Origin: Ravibacter sp964559125
GTDB taxonomy: Bacteria; Bacteroidota; Bacteroidia; Cytophagales; Spirosomataceae
Reading direction: 5' to 3'
Assembly: GCA_964559125.1 (NCBI GenBank)
Contig: CAZLGW010000010.1
Location: forward strand, 1 to 64,000
Length of the DNA: 64,000 nt
Below are positions 17,003 through 27,032 of the stretch, one piece after another; positions within the stretch are counted from its first letter, which is position 1, and each line of letters opens with the position of its first letter. The translations under genes were made by a program, and so were the position numbers. The notes under the pieces are model-generated. The model was not told the origin of the DNA and made no database searches. It worked only from the letters and a program-made list of their open reading frames with translations.

Positions 17003-19309
17003 ATGAAGTACAAATCTATTTTTCTATTATTTCTCATTGGATCCCTGACAGGATCTTACGGCTATGGGCAAGCACCGGCCAATGACGAGTATACGGGATC
17101 TGTAACACTGACGGTCAACCCGGGGTATACGGCCGATAATGTAGTTTCAGGCACTACGGTAGGGGCTACCCAAAGCCCGATAGGAGGATGTCGTATCAAT
17201 GCGCATGACGACGATGTCTGGTACAAATTTACAGCGACAAAAGCTTCACATATTGTAAGGTTGTCTAATGTTACTACTGCTTCGGGTTTGTCCAACGAAC
17301 GGTTTATTGAAGCTTTTACTAACGTAGGCAATGCTCCTGACCAACAAATCCATTGCTCAAACGCCGCTGCAAGTACTTCGGAAGGGCTTCTAACCGGACT
17401 GACGGTCGGTAACATTTATTTTGTACGGATTTATGGCTACTACACATGGTCCGGAGTTCCGGATCGCATTAATTTCAATATTTCGATCCTGACACCACCC
17501 GATCCTCCCGCCAACGACGGACCGGCAGGTGCCACTGAATTAATCATTAACCAGGATTATACTTGTCACAATGCCGTTGCCGGTACGACCAACGGAGCTA
17601 CACTGAGTAGTACAGTAGCAGCCTGTAATGCCGGCAATGACGATGACGTATGGTACAGATTCACAGCCACAAGGCCCTCGCATATTGTCCGCCTGTCGTC
17701 CATTTCACAGGCTTATGGCATTTACCGGAGTAATTATATTGAAGTTTTCACCAGCGTCGACGGTCAGCCGGGCGAACGCATATTGTGCAGTTCTAATGGA
17801 AGTACTGATACACACGAAGGATTGCTGACGGGACTTACTGTGAATGAAACCTATTTTGTCAGAATATACGCCGAGTATGCTTTTAACGGCGTGGCCGATC
17901 GTATCAATTTCAATATCTGTATCATCAGCCCAGTCTATCCTCCGGATAATGACGAATACACCGGGGCGGAAGTGTTAACGGTAAATGAAAACAATACCTG
18001 TACTAATTCCGCTACAGGTACCACGGACGGAGCTACCCAAAGCGAACAATCAGCCTGTAATACGAATGAAAACGATGACGATGTCTGGTACTACTTCGTG
18101 GCAACTAATGCCGCCCACAACGTTCATTTATCGGGCATCACCTTAGCTTACGGCAATACCCGGGCTTATACTATTGAAGTATTGAGAGAAGAAGAAGGGG
18201 TACCCGGAGAGCTTATCGCTTGCGAATCAAGCCAGGCACAGTCGCATGAGGTCTATCTTGCTGGTCTTACTGCCGGTGACACCTATTTTGTGCGGATTTA
18301 TGCAGATTATGCCTTTAGTGGCATCTCCAACCGTATCAACTTCAACCTCTGCGTCCTCACGCCCCCCGTCCCGGCTAACGACGAATGCACCGCAGCAGTC
18401 GATATCTCCAACGGCAACCAGGTATCGGGCACTACCAGCGGCGCTACCGAAAGCCGTCCTGCCGGTAGCTGTGGTTCGGGGTACGCTTACGATGTCTGGT
18501 ACAAAGTCACGCCTGCTTCTTCCGGCGCACTGACTGTCACTGCTTATACCGGCGATTTCAACCTGGTGCTCGAGGCCTTCACCGGCAGTTGTGAATCCCT
18601 GTTTTCCATCGCCTGCAAAAATGACGCTGACGGAAGCGAAAGCCTGACCATTACCGATGCGGCAGAGGGAACCACCTATTATTTCCGAGTGTACAACAAC
18701 ACGCCTGCAGCAGTAAGGGTAGCGGCCGAAACAGGCAATTTCACAATCCAGGTTTCCGGCGATGCCCTCCCTATAGCCCTCGCCTCTTTCAAAGCTTCAC
18801 CTTCCGAAAGCAACTCCGTCCGTCTCGACTGGACTACCACCGAAGAGGCTAATGCCGGCCACTTCGAAGTGGAGCATAGCCTTAGTGGAAAAGAGTGGAG
18901 CAAAATCGGCGAAATAAAAGCTTCCGGAGTCCACGCAGGAATCAAATCATACACCTATATCCACACCAATCCTTCTCTATCTCTTAACTACTACCGGCTC
19001 AGATCGGTAGACCTGGACGGCGCTTTTACTCACAGCGCTATCGAGAGGATCAGCTTAAGCGGCAAAGCGAAGGAGCTTTTCGTATATCCCAATCCTGCCA
19101 GCGAATACCTCTCGCTGGAGGCAATCGGCGACCAGAGAGCGATCAGCTCCATGCAGCTCTTTAACATGACCGGAAATGAAGCCCCGCTGAAACTGGATAA
19201 AGCCAGCCGTTTGCTGGATGTAAGGCATTTGCCTGCCGGCAGCTACCTGCTGAGGGTCAGCCGCAACAATAGCTCAGTCCAGACGTTCAGGGTTGTTATC
19301 GGACGGTAG
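17003..19309 (+). CDS. T9SS cargo protein with four tandem repeat domains
   Basis: Start placed at ATG 17003 because it opens a clear signal peptide (MKYKSIFLLFLIGSLTGSYG); the frame is open from 16910 through repeat DNA. The mature protein has three close repeats of about 145 residues, beginning near 24, 167 and 312, each starting (A/P)xNDxxxG and carrying GTTxGAT, DDDVWYxF and TYFVRIY. A fourth, more divergent copy begins near 456. The last 180 residues hold a fibronectin-like segment (WTTTEEANAGHFEVEHS) and a type A T9SS sorting domain (VYPNPASEYLSLE, then DVRHLPAGSYLLRVSRN). It is therefore exported through T9SS and anchored or released at the surface. The repeats resemble beta-sandwich modules but I cannot name a ligand. 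Confidence 0.9.
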   Translation: MKYKSIFLLFLIGSLTGSYGYGQAPANDEYTGSVTLTVNPGYTADNVVSGTTVGATQSPIGGCRINAHDDDVWYKFTATKASHIVRLSNVTTASGLSNERFIEAFTNVGNAPDQQIHCSNAAASTSEGLLTGLTVGNIYFVRIYGYYTWSGVPDRINFNISILTPPDPPANDGPAGATELIINQDYTCHNAVAGTTNGATLSSTVAACNAGNDDDVWYRFTATRPSHIVRLSSISQAYGIYRSNYIEVFTSVDGQPGERILCSSNGSTDTHEGLLTGLTVNETYFVRIYAEYAFNGVADRINFNICIISPVYPPDNDEYTGAEVLTVNENNTCTNSATGTTDGATQSEQSACNTNENDDDVWYYFVATNAAHNVHLSGITLAYGNTRAYTIEVLREEEGVPGELIACESSQAQSHEVYLAGLTAGDTYFVRIYADYAFSGISNRINFNLCVLTPPVPANDECTAAVDISNGNQVSGTTSGATESRPAGSCGSGYAYDVWYKVTPASSGALTVTAYTGDFNLVLEAFTGSCESLFSIACKNDADGSESLTITDAAEGTTYYFRVYNNTPAAVRVAAETGNFTIQVSGDALPIALASFKASPSESNSVRLDWTTTEEANAGHFEVEHSLSGKEWSKIGEIKASGVHAGIKSYTYIHTNPSLSLNYYRLRSVDLDGAFTHSAIERISLSGKAKELFVYPNPASEYLSLEAIGDQRAISSMQLFNMTGNEAPLKLDKASRLLDVRHLPAGSYLLRVSRNNSSVQTFRVVIGR

Positions 19310-19422
19310 CAACAACACTGCCCCTGCTGTCCTGCTTCCTCCTCTTATAGCCCGGGGGAGGCAGGCTGTAGGGGTTAAATAAGCATTGCCTCATTGTCTA
19401 ATTAATTTTTATTTTTATAGAA

Positions 19423-20787
19423 ATGAAACGCTTTAACTGGCTTTACTTCGTCATTTTTTCTGGCTACCTGTTCTCTTGTAAAAATCAACCCGATGTAGAA
19501 AAAGAAGACGGCATCGCTACAGATTCGGTATCGTTTTCTGCCCTCGCTGTGAGCTGTTTTTCATCATCGGCAAAAGGGATCGCGGTAGTCGATGTCAAGA
19601 AATTCTACCTGGAAGGAAAGGAAGTAGAGACTCAAACGGAAGGGAAGCTATTCGAAACTGCCGATGAAGAGGCATTTACAGCCGTTATGCAGAAGGTATC
19701 GGAAGGCGTAGTGGAGAATGCCTACCGGTCGGGCGATTTCAATTCTTTCCACGACATTTTTGAGGCGGAACTTAAAAAGAAGGCAGGTATCAGGCAGTCG
19801 TATGTACTGGACAAAGATCAGGCATCTCAACTGTTTAAAAGCCAACCCGTTGCCCTCCGGTTGGGAGTGGGGGAGAATGCCCGGGTTAATGCCGGAGCAT
19901 CGTTTTCTTTGAAAGACCTGGTTGGCTTCGTCAATATCAGCACGCGGCCTACAGCATCGGACCGCTACAGAAAGAATTACGAAAAACTATCCGGGTACCT
20001 GACAGTCGGCAATATCGGCCATATCAGGACGGCGGTGAACCTGTCGGAGGGGATTGCGGTTTCGTCTTACCGGGACCAGCAATATATAGGCGGCTATACC
20101 TTTATTCTTTCTGAAACAGGTCCTGTCCTGGGCGCTCCGCCATTTATCTGGGAGCAGATCATTGTCTACGGCGGCTCCGATGTGCTGGTTTCCATGCCCC
20201 AGGGCGCTGTTTCAAAGGGATATGGATTGGTCAATTTCAGCGATCCGAAAACTACCGAAGCCACTAGCTTATATAACGCTACAGTGAAAGGAAGTTCTAT
20301 TATTTTAGGAACTCCGAGAGGAGGTTATGCCGCTGCGATAGACTTAAAAGACTTCATTAACGTTTCGAACGGCTTTGAAAGCACTTTTGAATATGCAGGG
20401 AAAGATGCCGATCTTGTTGAAATACGGCTAATAAATAGTAATGGTGGCTACAAATCTTTCGGAATAGGTAACCTGTCGTTCGGAAATTACAACATCTTTT
20501 GGCCTGGTTCCGAAGTAATCAATAAACCCGCACCGCCGCTCTTCGACGGCAGCACCCGTAAGGTGAAAATCCGAATTTTCAACATCGATCCCAGAACCAG
20601 CGTCGCCCAGGTATTCATCGATAATATGGATGTACTCCTATACGAGATCCGCGCCGACAACATGCATACAAGTCAGTATTTTACTGAAAACCAATATCGC
20701 GTCTCCCTCAATGCCGTCAATTCCATCAATAACTACTCAAATGACGTCAATTTAGAAATAAAAAGCTGGGAATTCAGGGCTCTTTGA
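19423..20787 (+). CDS. lipoprotein of unknown function
   Basis: Protein of 454 residues with a lipoprotein signal: a hydrophobic N-terminus ending LFSC at residues 16-19, after which the sequence is acidic (KNQPDVEKEDG). No domain is recognised. The C-terminal third (FGIGNLSFGNYNIFWPGSE, then KVKIRIFNIDP and AQVFIDNMDVLLYEI) looks like beta-rich lectin or jelly-roll sequence, which is only an impression. It lies 113 bases after the T9SS cargo gene and 270 bases before the histidine kinase, all on the same strand. It may share a surface role with the cargo protein, but no operon can be proven. Confidence 0.75.
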   Translation: MKRFNWLYFVIFSGYLFSCKNQPDVEKEDGIATDSVSFSALAVSCFSSSAKGIAVVDVKKFYLEGKEVETQTEGKLFETADEEAFTAVMQKVSEGVVENAYRSGDFNSFHDIFEAELKKKAGIRQSYVLDKDQASQLFKSQPVALRLGVGENARVNAGASFSLKDLVGFVNISTRPTASDRYRKNYEKLSGYLTVGNIGHIRTAVNLSEGIAVSSYRDQQYIGGYTFILSETGPVLGAPPFIWEQIIVYGGSDVLVSMPQGAVSKGYGLVNFSDPKTTEATSLYNATVKGSSIILGTPRGGYAAAIDLKDFINVSNGFESTFEYAGKDADLVEIRLINSNGGYKSFGIGNLSFGNYNIFWPGSEVINKPAPPLFDGSTRKVKIRIFNIDPRTSVAQVFIDNMDVLLYEIRADNMHTSQYFTENQYRVSLNAVNSINNYSNDVNLEIKSWEFRAL

Positions 20788-21057
20788 GCACGCTGAGATT
20801 TCCAGCAACTACAGCTATCGGTGCATGCAGATTCTGTCCAACAACCCGGGACAAGCAGTAGAACAGAAATATTACGGAACTCAATATACCTTTTTGGGAA
20901 ACATTTTTTCACCTTTCGGAAGATATCGCTTGATTGCTAAGCCGTTTCGGCCCTTCTTGGTAGCCGGAAAACTCTGCCTCTTAATGCCTGTTGCAGCAAA
21001 ATGGAGATTGTCAGGATTTTATATTACTTTGTAGCGGCTATCAATTGGTTGACCTGA
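20788..21057. other. gap before the histidine kinase, with a shared sequence island
   Basis: Contains at 20894-20921 the island ttgggaaacattttttcacc followed by tttcggaa, related to 16752-16779. A 69-codon open frame runs across it but has no family likeness. The kinase promoter should lie here; none is clear. Confidence 0.4.
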
Positions 21058-22829
21058 ATGCCCTTAATATCTGCGTGGAATTGTCGATACATCTTCGTTA
21101 TAGCCTGCTTGCTTCTCATTGCAACGGCTTCGGGGCAGGTGTCGCCCGATCCTGCAAGAATACAATCAGCAAAGAAAATTGAGCGGGAAGCCCTTGAAAC
21201 ACAAAATCAGAAGCTGCTGGCCGAAGCGTATTTCCTGTATGGCAAGGCCTATGCGGTAGAAGGGGTTTCCTGACGGCCTATGACTATTTCATCAAGTCGC
21301 TCTCTATTCTCGAACCCCTGGGCGACTCGTTTGAAGTCGGAAGGCTGTACCTGTGGCTGTCAGATAGTGAGGGGCAGCGTGACCACAAGGATAAATCTCT
21401 GGAATACGCGCTCCACGCAGAGCAGGTTTTCAACCGTATCGGGTCTGAAGACGGCCTGATCAAGATCTATGCCAAGCTGGGAGCGATTTATATGGAACAT
21501 TTCGTAAGGTCCCCTAAGCAGGAGCCGTTTGAAAGGGCGCTCTATTATTTCAACAAAACCAACAACCTGGCCCACAAGAGGAAGGACACACTGGGGATAG
21601 CGGATACCCACAGGGATTCCGGTATTCTTTTCAATTATCGGGGCGACTACCAGGAGGCGCTGCCTCATTTGAAAAAGGCCCGGGATTTATACCGAAAGCT
21701 GAACCGGTCTGACTACGAATTCTTTGCGGTAATACAAATGGTAAAAACTTATAGTGGCCTGGGCCGGCTTCCCGCCGCAGCAGAGGCCAGGGAAGAGGCC
21801 TATGTATTGTACCGCCAGACACCCGTCCCTACATTTAATATGAAGGTTGCTTTAGAGCGGGGCTTCCATGACTACTATAACAAATCGGGAAACTGGAAGG
21901 AGGCTTATTTAACCTTTGTACGCCTGAGAAATATAGAAGTCAAACAGTTTTCTATTCAGAGCGACAGCCTCATTAAGCGACTTCATACAGAATTCGAGAC
22001 CCAAAAGAAAGAAGCCGAACTGGCTGCCCAGCGTACCGAACTCGATCTGAGCCGGCGTAACCTGAAGCTGCAAACCGGCTTCATTGCCGCACTGCTGGTC
22101 TTGTTTGCCGGAGCCATCGGAGCTGTGATCGTCTTTTTTCGTCTCTATCGTAAAAACAGGCGTATCAGTGCTATCAACGCCTCACTGGTAAAGGAACAAA
22201 ACCACCGGGTGAAAAACAATCTGCAGGTGGTGGCCAGCATGCTTCACCTGCAATCCCGGCAGTTGCCTGACGAAGCTTCCCGGCAGGCGCTTTCTGATAG
22301 CCGACTCCGGGTACAATATATGGCAATGGTGCAGCAGAAGCTGTATGAAGAAGAGCATCTTGCGGGAATGAACCTCCGGGCGTTTATCCCGGAACTGGCC
22401 GATATGGTACTGGCTGTATGCGGGTACCCCGACATCGATAGAGAGTTTAATATTGAAGAAATCCGCCTTTCGCCCGATCAGGCTATCCCGATGGGAATGA
22501 TCGTCAATGAACTCATTACCAACTCTTGCAAATATGCATTTCCGTACAGGGATAGCCCCGTGTTGAAAATAGAATGCACCAGGAGAACCAAAGACAGGCT
22601 CCGGCTAATCATAGCCGACAACGGGCGACAGGAGGAGGAGCTGTATACCGATAGCCTTAGTGGAAAGAACGGGCATACTGCGTGGATTTCCGGTATAGGC
22701 ATCCGGAGCTCGTTTGGAATGGAGCTGATCAGAATGCAGGCCGGACAGCTCGAAGCCGACTGGCAATTCTCGCACCCGGACGCTGACCCGGCTTCCGGAC
22801 TTATATTTACTATGGAATTTACGATTTGA
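21058..22829 (+). CDS. TPR sensor histidine kinase (HisKA_2), frameshifted
   Basis: Membrane-bound sensor kinase that appears in two frames. The first part (21058-21273) has a signal peptide (hydrophobic core FVIACLLLIATA) and the start of a TPR helix, and ends in TGA. From about 21264 the reading continues in the next frame as FLTAYDYFIKSLSILEPLGD, through more TPR-like helices to 22829. The junction reads as if one base were lost from a codon between Gly and Phe (EG-x-FLTAYDY). The later part holds a transmembrane helix (FIAALLVLFAGAIGAVIVFF), the HisKA_2 box EQNHRVKNNLQVVASMLHLQ with the phospho-His codon at 22203, and an HATPase domain (NELITNSCKYAF). The LytTR regulator follows 12 bases on. 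The break is a mutation, a sequencing error or, less likely, programmed; if real, the separate piece from 21492 would lack the signal peptide. Confidence 0.8.
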
Positions 22830-22841
22830 AAACTTCGATAT

Positions 22842-23579
22842 ATGCACTCTTTGAAAATCCTTCTTTTAGAAGATGAAATCATCACGGCCACAGACCTGAA
22901 AGTGACCCTTGAAGAGGCGGGGCACCGGATTACCGACATTACCCGCAACTACAGCGAAGCGATGGCCTCGGTGAAGAGAAACCCGCCGGATATGGCTATC
23001 CTGGACATATTTCTCAAAAATTCTTCTGCCGACGGTATTTCGACCGCACGGGAGCTACTTGAACACAAGTGGATGCCGGTCATATACCCGACCGCCAATT
23101 CCGAACCCCAGACATTCCGGAGGGCCAAAGAAACTTTACCGGCCGCCTACCTGCTTAAACCTTTCAGGCATGAAGAGCTGGCTTACCAGGTGGAATTAGC
23201 TTATTACTATTTCTCACAAACGCAGAAAGAGTCTGCTTCCGAAGGCTATACTGCCGAAAATATCTTTGTTAAAGAGAAGGGTAGCTATAAGAAAATCCCT
23301 AAGAAGGAAATACTCTTTGTCCGGGCCAACCGGATGTATTGCATCATATATCTTAAGACCAGGGTCCTTACCGTCACCGCAAACCTAACGTATTTATCCC
23401 AGTACATACAGGAGTCCAATTTTTTCCGCCTGTCAAGATCTTATATCATCAACCTCGATCACGTGGAAAGCATTAATCCAAGCCATATCTTTTTTGCAAA
23501 CCTTCCCGAAGGGATACCTATCCCCTCAGGAAGTAAAAAAGAATTGCTTAAAGTGCTGAATGTGCTTAAAACCGGGTAG
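22842..23579 (+). CDS. LytTR-family response regulator
   Basis: Response regulator of 245 residues, the evident partner of the histidine kinase 12 bases upstream. The receiver domain occupies about 5-120 with the acidic pair E10-D11, the phospho-acceptor D55 in AILDIFL and the switch region YPTAN and LLKPFR. The C-terminal LytTR DNA-binding domain (about 145-243) has the typical KKIPKKEILFVRANRMYC start and FFRLSRSYIINLDHVESI. LytTR regulators bind pairs of direct repeats upstream of target genes. No obvious target sites were recognised in the window. It ends near a GNAT gene on the same strand. Confidence 0.94.
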   Translation: MHSLKILLLEDEIITATDLKVTLEEAGHRITDITRNYSEAMASVKRNPPDMAILDIFLKNSSADGISTARELLEHKWMPVIYPTANSEPQTFRRAKETLPAAYLLKPFRHEELAYQVELAYYYFSQTQKESASEGYTAENIFVKEKGSYKKIPKKEILFVRANRMYCIIYLKTRVLTVTANLTYLSQYIQESNFFRLSRSYIINLDHVESINPSHIFFANLPEGIPIPSGSKKELLKVLNVLKTG

Positions 23580-23752
23580 TCTTTTCCTGAAGGTGGATCA
23601 AGCGATATTTCTGTGGGGCGCTGAGTATCTGCAAAGAAAGGAGTTCAGAGCGGCTATTGCGTGCTGGAATATACAATAGTGTTCCACAATTTTTTCTCAA
23701 ACTTCCTAAATTGAGCCGCAGCTGATATGCAGCCGTAGAAAACACCAATTCA

Positions 23753-24304
23753 ATGGATATAGACTGGCAGCCTTCGGGCCTTCAAAATGATATTGTACGA
23801 CTCGAACCGCTGGAGCTTTCGGATTTTGAGCGCCTTTACGAAGTAGCTTCCGATTCGCTCATATGGGAGCAGCATCCCGAAAAAGACAGGTATAAGGTCC
23901 CCGTTTTTCGGAAATTCTTTGACGGTGCAATTGCCTCGGGAACGGCTTTCTTAATAGTAGATGCGAGTACCGGCGAGGTCATCGGGTCTACCAGGTTTTA
24001 TGAATTCGATGCTGAAAACCGGTCTGTTGCCATTGGTTATACCTTCCTGGCCAGACGCTGCTGGGGTGGTGTCTTCAACCGTGCGGCCAAGACCCTCCTG
24101 CTGGACTATGCATTCCGGTTTGTGGAAAAGGTTTATTTCCATGTCGGCCTGCATAATATCCGCTCCTTTACAGCTGTGAGGCGGCTCGGCGCCAGGGAAG
24201 ACAAAGTCGTCGATTTTGATCACTACGGAAACAAGGTGCCGCACAGGCAGCTTGTCCTGGAACGACCGGATTGGGAAAACAGGCCGGGTAAAATACTATT
24301 CTGA
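23753..24304 (+). CDS. GNAT family N-acetyltransferase (RimJ/RimL-like)
   Basis: Acetyl-CoA-dependent acetyltransferase of 183 residues. It follows the RimJ/RimL pattern: VRLEPLELSDFERLYEVAS at the N-terminus, a central strand VIGSTRFYEF, the acetyl-CoA-binding turn reached through SVAIGYTFLARRCWGG and the late VEKVYFHVGLHNIRSFTAVRRLGA. The acceptor could be a ribosomal protein N-terminus, an amino acid or an antibiotic and cannot be told. It overlaps by nine bases with the convergent gene that ends at 24296, an arrangement with no room for a separate terminator. Confidence 0.88.
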   Translation: MDIDWQPSGLQNDIVRLEPLELSDFERLYEVASDSLIWEQHPEKDRYKVPVFRKFFDGAIASGTAFLIVDASTGEVIGSTRFYEFDAENRSVAIGYTFLARRCWGGVFNRAAKTLLLDYAFRFVEKVYFHVGLHNIRSFTAVRRLGAREDKVVDFDHYGNKVPHRQLVLERPDWENRPGKILF

Positions 24305-25078
24305 CCTGGTACTTTCGGGAAGAACAACTCTTTGGGACACGCCGTCTTCGTTCTGCACTATGTTGACAAACAGAACGCCGGCGGCGGTGTTTTTCAATTT
24401 GAGCTGTCCGACAAATTCCCCTTCAAAATCCTTCAGTTCTTTCCTGCCTTGCTCTTTCCCTTTCGTATCGGTTACCGTTATGAACACGTCACCTTTCTCT
24501 TTAACTGCGAAACGGAGGTTCAGGTGACCGTCAAACGGCCGGTTCGGGTTAATCGATACACCCCTTACTGTTTTTGACGAATTCGGAAACCCATTTTCCC
24601 AACCCAGGGTAAAATTTCCTGCTTTTTCGATCCTGTCAGCCAGGTCAAAACCGAAGATCGCCGGGCGCGATTCGATGTCTGCCATCATCTTGTTCATTTT
24701 GAGCTCTATCTTTGCAGCGCTTTTCGAAAGAGAAGTATCAATGCGTTTACCCAGCCTGTCGAGCTCTGCCCGGCTTTTTGCTTTTTCGTAAGGCCCGGGT
24801 TTTCGTATGTCCCCTTCTTCCATTGTAATGGTAATACGCCGGTTTTTGCCTTTGCCTTCAATATCAAGCGTACTCAGGAGGCTGTCGAGGTGAGCGCGCT
24901 GCTGCTGAGGCGACAGTTCGCCGGTATCGTAGCTACGTTCTTCCACAATTACGTCCCCGCCGTTTTCCTCCATAATCTGTACGGTAACGCGCGACTTCTC
25001 CTTTTTCGGAAGCGTGTCCTGTGCTTTTAATACGGGAACACCCGTCAGCAGCCCGCAGGCTAGTAAGAGATATTTCAT
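24296..25078 (-). CDS. exported protein of unknown function with T9SS-like C-terminus
   Basis: Protein of 260 residues with an N-terminal signal peptide (MKYLLLACGLLTGVPVLKAQ). The middle is charged and helical (residues about 50-140). The last 85 residues (NPNRPFDGHLNLRFAVKEKG, DVFITVTDTKGKEQGR, AAGVLFVNIVQN) follow the pattern of a Bacteroidota sorting or PPC-like beta domain, so export via T9SS is possible though less clear than for the two large cargo proteins. It is transcribed away from the two-component system starting at 25273, which may sense the envelope condition in which this protein acts; that link is positional only. Confidence 0.75.
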   Translation of the reverse strand: MKYLLLACGLLTGVPVLKAQDTLPKKEKSRVTVQIMEENGGDVIVEERSYDTGELSPQQQRAHLDSLLSTLDIEGKGKNRRITITMEEGDIRKPGPYEKAKSRAELDRLGKRIDTSLSKSAAKIELKMNKMMADIESRPAIFGFDLADRIEKAGNFTLGWENGFPNSSKTVRGVSINPNRPFDGHLNLRFAVKEKGDVFITVTDTKGKEQGRKELKDFEGEFVGQLKLKNTAAGVLFVNIVQNEDGVSQRVVLPESTRSE

Positions 25079-25202
25079 TGTATATAAAGATTAATTAGAC
25101 AATTAGACAATTTATTTCCCGGCGGTCTGAAAGCTGACAGCTGAAAGCCCCTTTCCCCGTGTTAAAGTATGTTAAAAGCCGGCCTGCCGGGCGGATGAAA
25201 CT

Positions 25203-25210
25203 TATTTTTG
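25203..25210 (+). promoter_or_regulatory. -7 promoter element for the histidine kinase
   Basis: TATTTTTG fits TAnnTTTG exactly and lies 63 bases before the kinase start. No TTTG is seen at the expected -33 position, so confidence is limited. Confidence 0.35.
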
Positions 25211-25272
25211 TAATTGGAATGTCACAGCAAGAGACGGAGTGGGAAAGGAAATGTTGCATGAATAGTTGAAAA

Positions 25273-27009
25273 ATGACGCCCGGAAAGATAAAAGCCATTG
25301 TTTTTTTTATGTGCCTGTCGATGATAGGGCTCATTACCTTTCAATGGTACTGGATCCGCGAGGCATTGGCGGCGCAGAATGACCGTTTCAACGACAAGGT
25401 AGCGGAAGCTGTACAGAACGTAGCCCATAAGCTCGAAAAGCAGGAAATCGTCTACCTGCTTCAGCAGAGGAGAGAAGACGAGATCCAGAAGGAAAAACTT
25501 CGCCAGATGACCATTCTTGCCAGGACGAAGGAAAACCGCCCGGCCCGGAAAGACACGATCGTGCTCATGGCACCTCAAAACGCATGGGCCGGCAGAAGAG
25601 GCGGGGAGATCCCGATCCCGCATCGCAGCCGCGGGCTTCAATCTGATGCGCTGGTACCGTCATTTCACCAGCTGATAGAGCGTGAGCAACGGCTGATCGA
25701 CGAGTTCTTCAGGGCACAGCAAATGGGAAGCGCAGGTATCGAAGAGTTCATCCGCCGGCGGATGAATGAAGAACTTTTCTGGGGAAATGCTTTTGACGGT
25801 ACAAACAGCGTAAATAAGCAGGGTGAGCTCGCTGCCAAACCCATACAGAGAAACCTGAAGAAGCGGAAACCTGAAAAATTACCGCCGGTGCCGAAATCAA
25901 CCGAAGCTGAAGTGCTGCTCAGAGAGGTGATCGAAGATATTATGTACACCAAACGGCCCGTTCATGAACGGGTTAACCGCTTCCTGATGGATTCGCTGCT
26001 GAGAAGCGAGTTCAGTGAAAAAGGGATTACGCTGCCTTTTTCTTTTGCGGTAAGGCCTCACAACGAGGTGCAGATGCTGTTCAGTACAGCCGATGTGGAC
26101 ATGAAGGTGTGGGAACAAAACGCCTATAAAACGACTCTTTTCCCCGGCGCGACGCCTCGTTCGGGTGGAATGCTTTTCGTCTATTTCCCCGGGAAGCGGC
26201 AGTACGTCCTGGAAAAAACAGGGGCGATGATGACAGGTTCGGTCCTGCTGGTGATGGTCGTCATGGTGTGCTTTTATGTAGCGGTCTCCACTATTATCAG
26301 GCAGAAGAAACTATCGGATATCAAGAGCGATTTTATAAACAATATGACGCATGAGCTGAAGACACCGATTTCCACCATCGGGTTGGCAGTCGACATGGCA
26401 ATGGAGAAAAATTCGTCAGCGACCGGGATAGGAAATGTAGACCGTTACATGGAAATTATCGGGACGGAAAACAAGCGGCTGGGCGTCCAGGTGGAAAGAG
26501 TACTGCAGATGGCGCAGATGGAAAGAGGCAATCTCGAATTGAAACGGGAGACCGTGAATGTTCATGACATGATCGAAAAAGCGCTGAACAGCCTGAGCGT
26601 ACAGCTGGAGCGCAGGAACGGAGATCTTGTACTCGATTACCAGGCAAGCCTTGAGAACGTAGACGGTGATCCTGTACACCTTACCAACGTCATCTACAAC
26701 CTCGTAGATAACGCGATCAAGTACTCTCCCGATGTGCTGAAACTGGGTATCAGCACCGAAAACCGGGAAAACGGGATTGCCATATCTGTTTCCGACAGCG
26801 GGATAGGATTGAGCAAAGAGCAGATTACCCGTATTTTCGAAAATTTTTACCGGGTCCCGACAGGCAACAGGCATGACGTGAAAGGCTTCGGACTGGGACT
26901 GAGCTACGTTAAAAAGATTGTCGAAGCTCACGGTGGCCGCGTATCCGTCAGGAGTAAAAAAGGAGAGGGGGCCACCTTTACAGTCTGGTTGCCGTTGATG
27001 GCAGGGTAG
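25273..27009 (+). CDS. sensor histidine kinase (HisKA/HATPase)
   Basis: Inner-membrane sensor of 578 residues. Transmembrane helix 1 is at about 5-27 (IVFFMCLSMIGLITFQWYWI), followed by a long periplasmic region rich in Arg and Glu, and helix 2 near 317-340. The dimerisation box NNMTHELKTPISTIGL carries the phospho-His at about residue 360. The ATPase part shows NLVDNAIKYSP (N box), VSDSGIGLSKEQ (G1) and GFGLGLSYVKKIV (G2). The OmpR-type regulator begins 24 bases downstream, so they form one operon. The periplasmic region has no recognised sensor domain, and the signal is unknown. Confidence 0.95.
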   Translation: MTPGKIKAIVFFMCLSMIGLITFQWYWIREALAAQNDRFNDKVAEAVQNVAHKLEKQEIVYLLQQRREDEIQKEKLRQMTILARTKENRPARKDTIVLMAPQNAWAGRRGGEIPIPHRSRGLQSDALVPSFHQLIEREQRLIDEFFRAQQMGSAGIEEFIRRRMNEELFWGNAFDGTNSVNKQGELAAKPIQRNLKKRKPEKLPPVPKSTEAEVLLREVIEDIMYTKRPVHERVNRFLMDSLLRSEFSEKGITLPFSFAVRPHNEVQMLFSTADVDMKVWEQNAYKTTLFPGATPRSGGMLFVYFPGKRQYVLEKTGAMMTGSVLLVMVVMVCFYVAVSTIIRQKKLSDIKSDFINNMTHELKTPISTIGLAVDMAMEKNSSATGIGNVDRYMEIIGTENKRLGVQVERVLQMAQMERGNLELKRETVNVHDMIEKALNSLSVQLERRNGDLVLDYQASLENVDGDPVHLTNVIYNLVDNAIKYSPDVLKLGISTENRENGIAISVSDSGIGLSKEQITRIFENFYRVPTGNRHDVKGFGLGLSYVKKIVEAHGGRVSVRSKKGEGATFTVWLPLMAG

Positions 27010-27032
27010 TTGCAATTAAACAGCATCGTTAA

